Made by a program: the position numbers and the translations under genes. A stretch of DNA of 59,178 nt from Pseudomonas gingeri (lineage in GTDB: Bacteria; Pseudomonadota; Gammaproteobacteria; Pseudomonadales; Pseudomonadaceae). Below, in pieces: positions 27,063 to 36,902 of the stretch (its first letter is position 1; each line of letters opens with the position of its first letter). Under the pieces are notes generated by a model that was not told the origin of the DNA, did no database searches, and saw nothing but the letters and a program-made list of their open reading frames with translations. The stretch spans positions 1-59,178 of the forward strand of contig NZ_JACAQA010000036.1 of NCBI RefSeq assembly GCF_013385425.1, written 5' to 3'.

Positions 27063-27079
27063 GACTGGCTGCTTCACCC

Positions 27080-27166
27080 TTGTGGGAGCCGGCTTGCTGG
27101 CGATGGCGGCAGGATGTGCGGCGCAAGGCTCAAGGGCCTCTTCGCTGGCAAGCCAGGCTCCTACAA
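27080..27166. repeat. REP-type inverted repeat (copy 3, imperfect)
   Basis: The left arm begins TTGTGGGAGCCGGCTTGCTGGCGA; the right arm ends with GCTGGCAAGCCAGGCTCCTACAA (27144-27166). Several mismatches and a longer centre set it apart from the other copies. It is intergenic between convergent genes. Confidence 0.8.
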
Positions 27167-27188
27167 GGTGTGTGTTATCCAGTATTGC

Positions 27189-27569
27189 CTAGCACCCCAC
27201 CATTCGGTCGCAAACAAACTTTTTGCTCAACCCGCCTGAACTGGAAAAACGGTTCTGGGTGGTCCAGCCCACTCGCCGGCTGTAACCGACCCAGGCTTCA
27301 CCGTCCGAAGCTATCCCGGTGAAGAACGTCAACTGCCCATAGCGGCTGCTGGTCTGCGCCCAGTAGCGCTTGCCGATCACTTCAAAGCCCTGCAAATAAA
27401 TCGTCTTGCCCTCGGTCGCCACGCCATAGGCGTTGCCCAGCCCATCCTTGCACGCCAGCAGGTTGGCGCTGCGGGTGCAGTTCGTCTGGGTAGGGGCCGG
27501 CACTTGGGCCTCGGCGTTCGCCGCCACCAACAACAGGACCGGCAACAGATAGTTCAGGACAGGACGCAT
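27189..27569 (-). CDS. Small secreted cysteine-containing protein of the zinc island
   Basis: I do not recognise a named family. The 126-residue product has a clear signal peptide (about 1-22, VLNYLLPVLLLVAANAEAQ) and a mature part with four cysteines (CTRSANLLACKDG and a C-terminal KKFVCDRMVGC), suggesting two disulfides or a metal site. It shares the YGVAT segment with the small secreted protein at 29789. It is divergent from the COG0523 gene across a Zur-like palindrome, so zinc control is likely. ATG 27569 is used; ATG 27575 would add two residues. Confidence 0.65.
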   Translation of the reverse strand: MRPVLNYLLPVLLLVAANAEAQVPAPTQTNCTRSANLLACKDGLGNAYGVATEGKTIYLQGFEVIGKRYWAQTSSRYGQLTFFTGIASDGEAWVGYSRRVGWTTQNRFSSSGGLSKKFVCDRMVGC

Positions 27570-27648
27570 CGGCATTCTCGGCAACGGGATCGACCCAGCA
27601 TTGCGCTCTTCGTCGCGGCGAGCAAGCGGGGGATTGGATTATTTGCAT

Positions 27649-27663
27649 TGTTATAATATAACA
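27649..27663. promoter_or_regulatory. Zur-box-like palindrome upstream of the COG0523 gene
   Basis: TGTTATAATATAACA has perfect seven-base arms around one central base, matching the Zur consensus better than the copy at 25726. It lies 80 bases before the small secreted gene on the minus strand and 108 bases before the COG0523 start, so both may be repressed by Zur. Confidence 0.87.
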
Positions 27664-27770
27664 TTAAATAAATCCCGGACCCGATGTGCATCGAAGCCAA
27701 AGAACGTGAAGAGCTGCGCGAACGCCATAAACGGGCGCTTTGACCCGGCCGATCTGATGAGGAAAACCCC

Positions 27771-28978
<1,208 letters not shown>

Positions 28979-28979
<1 letters not shown>

Positions 28980-29629
28980 TGCTGGCGCCACGTTGGAAGG
29001 CCTTGCCGGCGATTCGGCAGGTGCAGGGCGAAGCGCCGACGGTGCTGGGCGAGATTCTCGACGAGGGGGTCAACCTGGCGATCTGGCAGCGCCGGTTGCC
29101 GGGGCATATTGCCGATTTCGCGACCCTGTTGTTGTCGTTGAACGAGCCGTTGGCCGAATCCCTCAGCCTGGAAATGCCGGATGACGAGGCACGGCCGAAT
29201 CTGCAGGGACTGGCTTCGGGGTTTAGCGATCTGGAGGGTTATGAAGGGTTCTTGAGCGATGTGTCCTGGCTGGTCAGCGCTTATGCCTGCCTGCTCGGCG
29301 CGCGGCGGATCGGTCTGCGTTTGCGGGTGCTGGACAAGGCCATGTGCCCGCGTTTTCATGTCGATCATGTGCCGGTGCGCTTGATCACCACCTATGCGGG
29401 GGCGGGCAGCCAGTGGCTGGCGGAAGGGGCGATCGATCGTCGGCTGCTGGGCAATGCGGCGGCGGAGCCTGATGAGCCGGCGCTGATCCAGCAGGTGGAC
29501 AGCGGCGCGGTGGCGTTGCTCAAGGGCGAGCGCTGGCACGGGAATGAAGGTTTTGGCCTGGTGCACCGTTCGCCGCCGGTGCCGGAGGGCGAGCGGCGGT
29601 TGATCCTGACATTGGATTGGTTGGCCTGA
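28979..29629 (+). CDS. DUF1826 domain protein, partner of the COG0523 gene
   Basis: This 216-residue protein of unknown function matches the DUF1826 family, which recurs next to Zur-controlled COG0523 genes. Notable segments are KAMCPRFHVDHVPVRLITTY, with Cys and two His that could bind metal, and the C-terminal GFGLVHRSPP. No signal peptide or membrane segment is visible, so it is probably cytosolic. The start overlaps the COG0523 stop by one base (TGATG). A client or accessory role in zinc delivery is inferred. Confidence 0.8.
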
Positions 29630-29676
29630 TCCGGACTCTCAGAAGTTACTCATTCTGGTAAACACCGCCAAACCCT

Positions 29677-29766
29677 TGTGGGAGCGGAGCTTGCCCGCGA
29701 AGAACGATGACGCGGTGTATCTGAAAAAACGCGGCGCTCCCTTCGCGGGCAAGCTCCGCTCCCACA
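29677..29766. repeat. REP-type inverted repeat (copy 4)
   Basis: Perfect 26-base arms at 29677-29702 and 29741-29766, identical to the arms of the 18004 copy, enclose 38 bases. It is intergenic between the convergent DUF1826 gene and the small secreted gene at 29789. Confidence 0.9.
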
Positions 29767-29788
29767 TTGGGATCTGTGACTGTCGTGG

Positions 29789-30142
29789 TTATGGGGTTTG
29801 CCAGTGGCCCTGGCTTTGGCCCTCACAAAACGGCTTGAGATACGCCGCGTCCGTCGCCACGCCGTAATAGTGGATATTCTGCCGGTAAGGCATATTGGCC
29901 ACTTGCGCGTTGCCGCACACGCCGAAGGAACCGCCCGGGCACTGTTCGACGTACTCGACCTCGACCTTCTGCCCCGGCAGGTTCGGCTGGCAGAAGCCGT
30001 CGCTGAACAGCTTGGCCGGGATATTGATGTTTTCCTGGCAGACTTTGACGTCCAGTCGCTGCCCATGGCTGTGTACCACGCAGGCCTGGGCCAGCACCTG
30101 GCTAGAGCCGAACAGCAACGCCAGGCAGATCAGGCGCATCAT
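29789..30142 (-). CDS. Small secreted cysteine-rich protein of the zinc island
   Basis: I do not recognise a named family. The 117-residue product has a signal peptide (about 1-19, MMRLICLALLFGSSQVLAQ) and six cysteines in the mature part (ACVVHSHG, VKVCQEN, DGFCQPN, EQCPGGSFGVCG, PFCEGQ) plus a HSH near the N terminus, so disulfides or metal binding are plausible. It shares YGVAT with the protein at 27189. It is divergent from the second COG0523 gene with only 31 bases between starts. ATG 30142 follows AGAGATGAAAGA. Confidence 0.65.
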   Translation of the reverse strand: MMRLICLALLFGSSQVLAQACVVHSHGQRLDVKVCQENINIPAKLFSDGFCQPNLPGQKVEVEYVEQCPGGSFGVCGNAQVANMPYRQNIHYYGVATDAAYLKPFCEGQSQGHWQTP

Positions 30143-30173
30143 TCTTTCATCTCTTTCAGACCATTGGCCCTCT

Positions 30174-31154
30174 ATGTTGCAGAACATTCCCACCCATGTC
30201 ATCGCCGGCCCGCTGGGGGCAGGCAAGACCAGCCTGATTCGGCAACTGCTGGCGCAAAAGCCGGAAGGCGAGCGCTGGGCGGTGCTGATCAACGAGTTCG
30301 GTCAGATCGGCCTGGACACCGCACTGCTGACCCGGGGCGACGATGGTATCGCACTGGGGGAAGTGGCAGGCGGCTGTGTCTGCTGTGTCAACGGCGCGCC
30401 GTTCCAGGTTGGATTGACCCGACTGTTGCGCAAGGCACGACCGGATCGGTTGTTGATCGAGCCCTCCGGGTTGGGGCATCCGGTGCAGATTCTCAGGCAA
30501 CTGGCCGAGGCGCCCTGGCTGGGCGTCCTGGCGTTGCAACCTTGTGTGCTGGTGCTGGACGCCCGGGCCCTGGCGGCGGGCAAGCCGTTGCCGGACTCCC
30601 AGCAGGAAGCGCTGGAGTTGGCGGGGTTACGGGTGTTGAACAAGTCCGAAGGATTGGACGAGGTTGAACGGCAGCGGGTGCTGGCCCGCTTGCCTGAAGG
30701 ACCCGTGCACTGGACGGAGCAGGGCGTGTTGGGGTTGGCCGAGTTGCTCGCCCTGGATAACGGTCATCGCGAGCAGGCTCATACCTACGCTGATATCGCG
30801 CCCTCCGCAGGCGCACCGGTCAATGCCCCACTGGCGGCGATCTGGACCGACCCGGCCCAACCGATCTGCCTGGATCATGCCCAGGACGGCAACTGGAGCA
30901 TCGGCTGGCGCTGGCACCCGAGCCAGCGCTTCGATACGGAAAAGCTCCAGCGCTGGTTGTCCGGGCTGGATTGGTTGCGGGCCAAACTGGTTATCCACAG
31001 CCCGGACGGCTGGGTTTCCGCCAACGCTGTGGATAACTCGGCAGCGCAGTGGCAGCCCAGCGAGTGGCGGCGGGATTCGCGTATTGAGCTGATTTTCGCT
31101 GAAAAGCAGGAGATCGAGTCGTTAAAGGCGGGAATGGTGCAGTGTCGTTTGTAG
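30174..31154 (+). CDS. Second COG0523 GTPase (CobW/YjiA-like)
   Basis: The 326-residue G3E GTPase has Walker A GPLGAGKTS (12-20), ALINEFGQIGLD-like switch region (VLINEFGQIGLD), the CxCC motif GCVCC (C68, C70, C71), LLIEPSGLGHP and a shorter C-terminal domain than the protein at 27771. It is a distinct subgroup of the same chaperone family, and its position in the zinc island suggests another client or metal. ATG 30174 opens the protein just before strand 1. No Zur-like box is visible in the 31-base gap upstream, so its promoter must overlap the divergent gene. Confidence 0.87.
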   Translation: MLQNIPTHVIAGPLGAGKTSLIRQLLAQKPEGERWAVLINEFGQIGLDTALLTRGDDGIALGEVAGGCVCCVNGAPFQVGLTRLLRKARPDRLLIEPSGLGHPVQILRQLAEAPWLGVLALQPCVLVLDARALAAGKPLPDSQQEALELAGLRVLNKSEGLDEVERQRVLARLPEGPVHWTEQGVLGLAELLALDNGHREQAHTYADIAPSAGAPVNAPLAAIWTDPAQPICLDHAQDGNWSIGWRWHPSQRFDTEKLQRWLSGLDWLRAKLVIHSPDGWVSANAVDNSAAQWQPSEWRRDSRIELIFAEKQEIESLKAGMVQCRL

Positions 31155-31209
31155 GGCGAGCGGCATTGCATCTTGCATCGCACTCACTGGCAAACCACCG
31201 CCGGGCCGT

Positions 31210-31614
31210 TCAACGACGCAAATTGTTATGGTCCTTGGCGTGATCCTGGCGCCATTGGCTCAATTCGATCACTTCGGCGCTGCGTACTTCCGGTTTGGCT
31301 TCGAACGGGTAGGGTGCCAGCTCGATATGGGCGCTGTGGGCGCCGAACTGGGTGATGGTCCCGGCGTGACGCTGCTCACCGGTGACGGTGAACTCGAAGT
31401 TGTAGATCCGCGCCAGACGCCGCCGACCATGGGCGTCACGGACAAAACCGATGCGCTTGAGTGCAACGGCGCCATCGAGCAGCTCGATGTCGAGCTTGGC
31501 GCAGTGCTGCTTGACCCGCTCCAGCGCCCGCTCGCGCAGGCCATGGTTGTGCCAGAGCCAGGCAGCGCCGGTCGCCAGCAACATCAGCACGAACATATTT
31601 CCGAGGGTCAGCAT
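31210..31614 (-). CDS. DUF3301 family membrane-anchored protein
   Basis: The 134-residue protein has one N-terminal membrane helix (about 3-20, GNMFVLMLLATGAAWLW) followed by a soluble part with the DUF3301 pattern: ERVKQHCAKLDIELLDG, RRLARIYNFEFTVTG and a Pro-rich ELAPYPFEA. The function is unknown. ATG 31614 follows GGAG with an eight-base spacer and is preferred to the GTG three codons earlier. It is divergent from pdxY. Confidence 0.78.
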   Translation of the reverse strand: MLTLGNMFVLMLLATGAAWLWHNHGLRERALERVKQHCAKLDIELLDGAVALKRIGFVRDAHGRRRLARIYNFEFTVTGEQRHAGTITQFGAHSAHIELAPYPFEAKPEVRSAEVIELSQWRQDHAKDHNNLRR

Positions 31615-31728
31615 GAACGCCACTCCAACAAAGTCAGCTCAGCTTAACTGGCTCCCCGGCCTGTCGTACAGGCTCCGTTTAGTCGCATACTCAGCGCCTT
31701 GAATCCACTGGCCTTTCTGGAATACGGA

Positions 31729-32601
31729 ATGAAACGCACTCCCCATTTGCTCGCCATTCAATCCCACGTGGTTTTTGGCCATGCCGGCAACAGTGCGGCG
31801 GTTTTCCCCATGCAGCGCGTCGGGGTCAATGTCTGGCCGCTGAACACCGTGCAGTTCTCCAACCACACCCAATACGGGCAGTGGGCGGGCGAAGTGCTGG
31901 CGCCGCAGCGGATTTCCGAGCTGGTCGAGGGGATCGCCGCCATCGGTGAACTGGGTAACTGCGATGCCGTGTTGTCCGGCTACCTTGGCAGTGCGGCCCA
32001 GGGCCGGGCGATCCTCGCCGGTGTGGCGCGGATCAAGGCGATCAACCCCAATGCCCTGTATCTCTGCGACCCGGTGATGGGCCATCCGGAGAAAGGCTGC
32101 AGCGTGCCGACCGAGGTCAGTGATTTCCTGCTGGAAGAAGCGGTGGCCATGGCCGATTTCCTCTGCCCCAATCAGCTTGAGCTCGATAGCTTCTGCGGGC
32201 GTACGCCAAGTTCCCTGTTCGATTGCCTGGCCATGGCCCGCAGCCTGCTGGCACGGGGACCGAAGGCGGTGCTGGTCAAGCACCTGGCCTATCCGGGCAA
32301 GCTGGCCGACAGTTTCGAGATGCTCCTGGTCACTGCCGAGGGCAGCTGGCACCTGCGACGGCCCTTGCTGGCCTTCCCGAAGCAGCCGGTGGGCGTCGGC
32401 GACCTGACCTCGGGGCTGTTCCTGGCGCGGGTGCTGTTGGGCGACAGCCTGGTGGCGGCGTTCGAGTTCGCCGCCTCGGCGGTGCATGAGGTGTTGCTGG
32501 AAACCCAGGCCTGCGCCAGCTACGAGCTTGAGCTGGTGCGGGCCCAGGACCGCATCGTGCATCCGCGGGTGCGGTTCGAGGCGGAGTCGATCAGCCTGTA
32601 G
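31729..32601 (+). CDS. pdxY: Pyridoxal kinase PdxY
   Basis: This 290-residue ribokinase-fold enzyme phosphorylates pyridoxal in the vitamin B6 salvage pathway. PdxY hallmarks are IQSHVVFGHAGNSAAVFPMQ at the N terminus, NTVQFSNHTQYG, the mid-protein CDPVMGH and the anion-hole region VGVGDLTSGLF (catalytic Asp). The usual length is about 287. ATG 31729 (MKRTPHL) is the natural start; the TTG or ATG further upstream is not supported. It converges on the thioesterase gene. Confidence 0.94.
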   Translation: MKRTPHLLAIQSHVVFGHAGNSAAVFPMQRVGVNVWPLNTVQFSNHTQYGQWAGEVLAPQRISELVEGIAAIGELGNCDAVLSGYLGSAAQGRAILAGVARIKAINPNALYLCDPVMGHPEKGCSVPTEVSDFLLEEAVAMADFLCPNQLELDSFCGRTPSSLFDCLAMARSLLARGPKAVLVKHLAYPGKLADSFEMLLVTAEGSWHLRRPLLAFPKQPVGVGDLTSGLFLARVLLGDSLVAAFEFAASAVHEVLLETQACASYELELVRAQDRIVHPRVRFEAESISL

Positions 32602-32618
32602 GCCCTGTCTTCAGGGTT

Positions 32619-33110
32619 TCAGTCGCCTTCACCGTCGGCCTTGATTTCCTGGTAGCGCTTTTCCAGCTCCTGGCGAATCTGCCGACGCTGTTGCGCCTGC
32701 ACGTAGCGACGCTTGTCCTCGCTGCTTTGCGGCTGCAACGGCGGCACGGCGGCCGGCTTGCGCTGGTCGTCGACCGCGACCATGGTGAAGAAGCAGCTAT
32801 TGGTGTGGCGCACCGAACGCTCGCGGATATTCTCCGTCACCACCTTGATGCCCACCTCCATGGAGGTGTTGCCGGTGTAGTTGACCGAGGCCAGGAAGGT
32901 CACCAGTTCGCCGACATGGATCGGCTCGCGGAAAATCACCTGGTCCACCGACAGGGTCACCACATAACGCCCGGCATAACGGCTGGCGCAGGCGTAAGCC
33001 ACTTCATCCAGGTACTTGAGCAAGGTGCCGCCGTGGACATTGCCAGAAAAGTTGGCCATGTCCGGGGTCATCAAAACAGTCATCGACAGCTGGGCATTTC
33101 CGGGTTCCAT
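32619..33110 (-). CDS. Acyl-CoA thioesterase (hotdog fold)
   Basis: The 163-residue protein has the YciA/BACH-like hotdog domain at about 5-125: MTPDMANFSGNVHGGTLLKY with the active-site Asp/Asn-His region, FREPIHVGELVTF, and TNSCFFTMVAVD. A charged helical tail follows (about 135-163), predicted coiled coil. It hydrolyses acyl-CoA to free acid and CoA in the cytosol. It converges on pdxY with 17 bases between stops. Confidence 0.9.
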   Translation of the reverse strand: MEPGNAQLSMTVLMTPDMANFSGNVHGGTLLKYLDEVAYACASRYAGRYVVTLSVDQVIFREPIHVGELVTFLASVNYTGNTSMEVGIKVVTENIRERSVRHTNSCFFTMVAVDDQRKPAAVPPLQPQSSEDKRRYVQAQQRRQIRQELEKRYQEIKADGEGD

Positions 33111-33388
33111 AGCACGCTCACGGTTGGGTAGGCAGGGATTGGCTCAGGCACCTCTACGGGCGCTTCCTTCATTTTCACAGACACTCGATAACGGGACGCC
33201 GTTGATGGGGGCATCGTCACGCTTCAAGGGATCTGTTTCTACATATTGCACCGGCTTTTTGTCGGAAGTCGCGGTGTTAACCTTCAGAAAGCCATGCCAT
33301 AGAAAGTTCTCACACCAGGAACGGTGATTGCTGACGGCTCAAAAAGCTGTCCCATGGCCGCTTTCCCAACAGCAAGGAGCGCCACGCC

Positions 33389-35152
33389 ATGCATGCCATC
33401 AGCTTTATCCAGGACCTGGCCGTGATCATGCTGGTGGCCGGTGTGGTGACCATCCTCTTCCACCGTTTCAAGCAACCGGTGGTGCTCGGCTATATCGTCG
33501 CCGGTTTTATCATCGGGCCGCACACGCCGCCGTTCGGCCTGATCCACGACGAAGACACCATCAAGACCCTGGCCGAGCTGGGGGTGATTTTCCTGATGTT
33601 CTGCCTGGGCCTGGAGTTCAGCCTGGGCAAGCTGTTCAAGGTCGGGGCCACGGCGTTTATCGCGGCGTTCCTGGAAATCGTGCTGATGATCTGGATCGGC
33701 TACGAAATCGGCCGCTGGTTCGACTGGAACACCATGGATTCGCTGTTCCTCGGCGCGATCCTGGCGATTTCCTCGACCACCATCATCGTCAAGGCGCTCA
33801 ACGACCTGAAGATGAAGAACCAGCGCTTCGCCCAGCTGATCTTCGGCGTACTGATCGTCGAGGACATCCTCGGCATCGGCATCATCGCCTTGCTGTCGAG
33901 CATCGCGGTCAGCGGCACCGTAAGCTCGGGCGAGGTGTTCTCCACCGTGGGCAAGCTGTCGCTGTTCATGATCGTCGCCCTGGTGGTCGGCATCCTGCTG
34001 GTGCCGCGGCTGTTGGCTTACGTCGCCCGCTTCGAAAGCAACGAGATGCTGCTGATCACCGTGCTCGGCCTGTGTTTCGGTTTCTGCCTGTTGGTGGTCA
34101 AGCTGGAATACAGCATGGTCCTGGGGGCGTTCCTGATTGGCGCGATCATGGCCGAGTCCCGTCAGTTGCTGAAAATCGAACGCCTGATCGAGCCGGTTCG
34201 CGACCTGTTCAGCGCGATCTTCTTCGTTGCCATCGGCTTGATGATCGATCCGGCGATCCTCCTCGATTACGCCTGGCCGATTGCCGTGATCACCGTCGCG
34301 GTGGTGCTGGGCAAGATGCTCTCCTGCGGGCTGGGGGCGTTTATTGCCGGCAACGATGGCCGGACGTCGTTGCGGGTGGGGATGGGGCTGTCGCAGATCG
34401 GCGAGTTCTCTTTCATTATCGCGGCGCTGGGGATGACCTTGCAGGTCACCAGTGACTTTCTCTATCCGGTCGCGGTGGCGGTCTCGGTGATCACCACGCT
34501 GCTCACGCCCTATCTGATCCGCGCGGCGGACCCACTGTCGCTCAAGCTGGCGGCGGTGATGCCGCGACGCCTGGCACGGGTGTTCAGCCTCTACGGTGAA
34601 TGGTTGCGCAGCATCCAGCCCCAGGGCGAGGGCGCGCTGCTGGCCTCGATGATCCGGCGGATTCTGTTGCAGGTGGGGGTCAACCTGGCGCTGGTGATGG
34701 CGATCTTCTTTGCCGGGGGCTTCTTCGCGGCGCCGATTGCCGATTATCTGGCCGACTGGATCAATGAGCCGAGCTGGCACAACGGCCTGATCTGGGGTGG
34801 GGCGCTGCTGTTGTCGCTACCCTTCCTGATTGCGGCGTACCGCAAGCTCAAGGCGCTGTCGATGCTGCTGGCGGAGATGGGCGTGAAAGCCGAGGTGGCG
34901 GGACGGCACACCCAGCGGGTCAGAAGGGTGATCGCCGAGGTGATTCCGCTGCTGTCGCTGCTGGTGATTTTCCTGCTGCTGTCGGCGCTGTCGGCGAGCA
35001 TTCTGCCCACCAGCGAGTTGCTGGTGCTGATCGCGGTGGTTGCAGCGGCGATCGCGGCGGTGTTGTGGCGCTGGTTTGTGCGTGTGCACACGCGGATGCA
35101 GGTCGCCTTGCTGGAGACGCTGGAGCACAAGAGCGATTCGGCGGGGCACTGA
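33389..35152 (+). CDS. CPA2 family cation:proton antiporter (KefB/C-like, no RCK domain)
   Basis: The 587-residue inner-membrane protein has the Na+/H+ exchanger domain in residues 1-390 (about 12 helices; conserved LAELGVIFLMFCLGLEFS, ILAISSTTIIVKAL, VEDILGIG and KLEYSMVLGAFLIGA). KefB/C carry a cytosolic RCK domain after this. Here the C-terminal part instead has further hydrophobic segments (about 425-445, 465-480 and 510-560) and a short basic tail. So it is a membrane-tail variant that probably exchanges K+ or Na+ for protons without NAD/glutathione gating. ATG 33389 follows AAGGAG. Confidence 0.88.
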   Translation: MHAISFIQDLAVIMLVAGVVTILFHRFKQPVVLGYIVAGFIIGPHTPPFGLIHDEDTIKTLAELGVIFLMFCLGLEFSLGKLFKVGATAFIAAFLEIVLMIWIGYEIGRWFDWNTMDSLFLGAILAISSTTIIVKALNDLKMKNQRFAQLIFGVLIVEDILGIGIIALLSSIAVSGTVSSGEVFSTVGKLSLFMIVALVVGILLVPRLLAYVARFESNEMLLITVLGLCFGFCLLVVKLEYSMVLGAFLIGAIMAESRQLLKIERLIEPVRDLFSAIFFVAIGLMIDPAILLDYAWPIAVITVAVVLGKMLSCGLGAFIAGNDGRTSLRVGMGLSQIGEFSFIIAALGMTLQVTSDFLYPVAVAVSVITTLLTPYLIRAADPLSLKLAAVMPRRLARVFSLYGEWLRSIQPQGEGALLASMIRRILLQVGVNLALVMAIFFAGGFFAAPIADYLADWINEPSWHNGLIWGGALLLSLPFLIAAYRKLKALSMLLAEMGVKAEVAGRHTQRVRRVIAEVIPLLSLLVIFLLLSALSASILPTSELLVLIAVVAAAIAAVLWRWFVRVHTRMQVALLETLEHKSDSAGH

Positions 35153-35171
35153 GGTTCAGGTGCCGACCCTT

Positions 35172-35245
35172 TGTAGGAGCAGGGCTTGCCAGCGAAGGGG
35201 CCCTTGAGGCCGCCAAAAGCTTCGCGGGCAAGCCCTGCTCCTACA
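35172..35245. repeat. REP-type inverted repeat (copy 5)
   Basis: Arms 35172-35197 (TGTAGGAGCAGGGCTTGCC...) and 35220-35245 pair with a single mismatch and enclose 22 bases. It lies between the converging antiporter and SMI1/KNR4 genes. Confidence 0.88.
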
Positions 35246-35297
35246 GGTCCGAGTCAACCCAAGGTAGCGTGATTGGAGCAGCATCGGACAGGGTCAA

Positions 35298-35705
35298 TCA
35301 GCTTTCCAGCCACACATCCCGCGCCCAGTGCCATACCGATTCCCAGGACTCTTCAGTGATCAGCTCTTCTTCGCCGGACCACAGCACCACGGTGCCGTCT
35401 TCTTCGACGCAGTAGTAGTTGTCACCGTCCTGGCAGATCGGGATCAGGTCCCGGGGCACACCAGAATCCCAGGCATTGGCTGCTACATCGGGCAGGTAGG
35501 TGTGCGACTGCGGATCAGTCACCGTCACCGGTTCCAGGCTGCCAAACACCACGTCACTGACGGTCAGCAGGAATTCCTTGAAAACGAAGGGGATGTTGAT
35601 GAACAACTCCTCTTCGACTTCGACCAACTGATCCTCGTCGGGTAACTCCAAAGGCACCGGTACGGGTTCGTTGGCTTCACGCAATTGTTCAATGACTTCT
35701 TCCAC
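35298..35705 (-). CDS. SMI1/KNR4 (SUKH) family protein
   Basis: This 135-residue acidic protein matches the SMI1/KNR4 fold: ELPDEDQLVEVEEELFINIP, then FKEFLLTVSDVVFGSLEP, VPRDLIPICQDGDNYYCVEE and WESVWHWARDVW. SUKH proteins are often immunity proteins to secreted toxins, but single-copy conserved members also occur. No toxin gene is adjacent, so I do not assign that role. It lies upstream of a REP element and downstream of the Tim44-type gene's terminator. Confidence 0.82.
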   Translation of the reverse strand: MEEVIEQLREANEPVPVPLELPDEDQLVEVEEELFINIPFVFKEFLLTVSDVVFGSLEPVTVTDPQSHTYLPDVAANAWDSGVPRDLIPICQDGDNYYCVEEDGTVVLWSGEEELITEESWESVWHWARDVWLES

Positions 35706-35787
35706 GGCCTCAATCCTCTTGCTTTATGGCGCGGTTCGTATCACGGGTCTTATACAGTAGCTTGCAAAAAGTACAATTGTGAAATGC

Positions 35788-35814
35788 AAAACCCCGGACG
35801 AGTCCGGGGTTTTT
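35788..35814. terminator. Bidirectional intrinsic terminator
   Basis: ACCCCGGAC (35791-35799) pairs with GTCCGGGGT (35802-35810); A residues precede and T residues follow. It lies 29 bases beyond the stop of the Tim44-type gene on the minus strand. Confidence 0.82.
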
Positions 35815-35842
35815 GTAGCTTTTTTCAACCGCGAGCCGTGGA

Positions 35843-36712
35843 TCAGCCGTTCTGGCGGATACCGGCCACCAGCCAAGGCTGGTTGTCGCCCTGTGGACGC
35901 TCCATGTTCCAGCTTTCGCTGAAGGCTTCGCCCTGGTCGAAGCGCGAGTTCTTCGACACGCCGCTGAAGGTCAGGGTGGCGATGGTCTTGTCGGCGCGAT
36001 CGTCCAGGCCGTCCAACTGCACATGCAGGTTTTCGATATAGGTAGACTGGAAACCGTCGCCTTCGTTCGCCCGTTCCTGTTTCAGGAACTGCAGCATCTG
36101 CGGGGTGACGAATTCGGCGATCTTGTCCATCTCGTTGGCATCCCAGTGCTGCTGCAGCGCCTGGAAGTGGCTGCGGGCGGCTTCCAGGAAGCGCTCTTCG
36201 TTGAACCAGGCCGGTGCGTTGATCACGCGGCGTGGGGCGACGGGGGCGGAACCACCGAAGATCGCGTTCTGCGGCTGTGCCGGTTGCTCGAACACTTCAC
36301 GCTGGAACGGCGCGCCGGCCGGGGCCATGTGCTCCTGCTGCTTGCGTCGACGGGCGGCAATGAAGCGGAAGATCACGAAAGCGATGACCGCCATGATCAG
36401 GATGTCGAAGAACTGCATGCCCTGGAAGCCGCCGCCCATGAACATGGAGGCGAGCAGGCCACCGGCGGCGATGCCGGCCAGAGGGCCGAGCCAGCGCGAA
36501 GCACCGCCGGCTTTGGCAGCAGCGCCCGCGGCACCGGCAGCACCGGCGGTTGCGGCAGCAGCGCCGGCACCCGCGGCTGGGGCCATTTGGCTGGTTTGAT
36601 GGCTGGGTGCCGAACCCATGCTTTTGCCACCGCCGAAGCGCTTGGCGTTCGCGTCGAGGCTCATCGTCAGACCGATGCAGAGCGCCAAGACGATACTGAG
36701 AAAACGTTGCAT
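35843..36712 (-). CDS. Tim44-like domain membrane protein
   Basis: The 289-residue protein has a signal/anchor helix (about 1-22, RFLSIVLALCIGLTMSLDA), a Gly/Ala-rich low-complexity linker (about 25-85), a second membrane segment (about 95-125, FFDILIMAVIAFVIFRFIAA) and a C-terminal Tim44-like domain (about 165-289) ending RPQGDNQPWLVAGIRQ. The Tim44 domain is NTF2-like and binds membranes or partners. The function in bacteria is unknown. ATG 36712 opens the signal segment. A strong terminator follows. Confidence 0.85.
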   Translation of the reverse strand: MQRFLSIVLALCIGLTMSLDANAKRFGGGKSMGSAPSHQTSQMAPAAGAGAAAATAGAAGAAGAAAKAGGASRWLGPLAGIAAGGLLASMFMGGGFQGMQFFDILIMAVIAFVIFRFIAARRRKQQEHMAPAGAPFQREVFEQPAQPQNAIFGGSAPVAPRRVINAPAWFNEERFLEAARSHFQALQQHWDANEMDKIAEFVTPQMLQFLKQERANEGDGFQSTYIENLHVQLDGLDDRADKTIATLTFSGVSKNSRFDQGEAFSESWNMERPQGDNQPWLVAGIRQNG

Positions 36713-36902
36713 AAGGGTATTCCCGTTTGTGGAGTGCACGCGCGCCATACTGCACAGGTGAAATGTTACTGGCTAGCGCGAGAGTGTTTCCGGCTTTTGC
36801 CTGATCCTTCCATGCCTCACCTGAGGGTTTCATGAAAGGCATTACGCCGATGCCGTTTGTTTCGTAAGACGAGTCGATAAATGCTGAGTGAAATGTTCCC
36901 GG

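Noticed and set aside
33284..34780. Minus-strand open frame opposite the antiporter
   Set aside because: It is almost entirely Asp/Gln/Arg/His, the reverse complement of hydrophobic membrane codons.
35298..35705. Immunity gene of a polymorphic toxin system
   Set aside because: SUKH proteins can be immunity factors, but no toxin, VgrG, PAAR or Rhs gene is near and neighbours are core genes.
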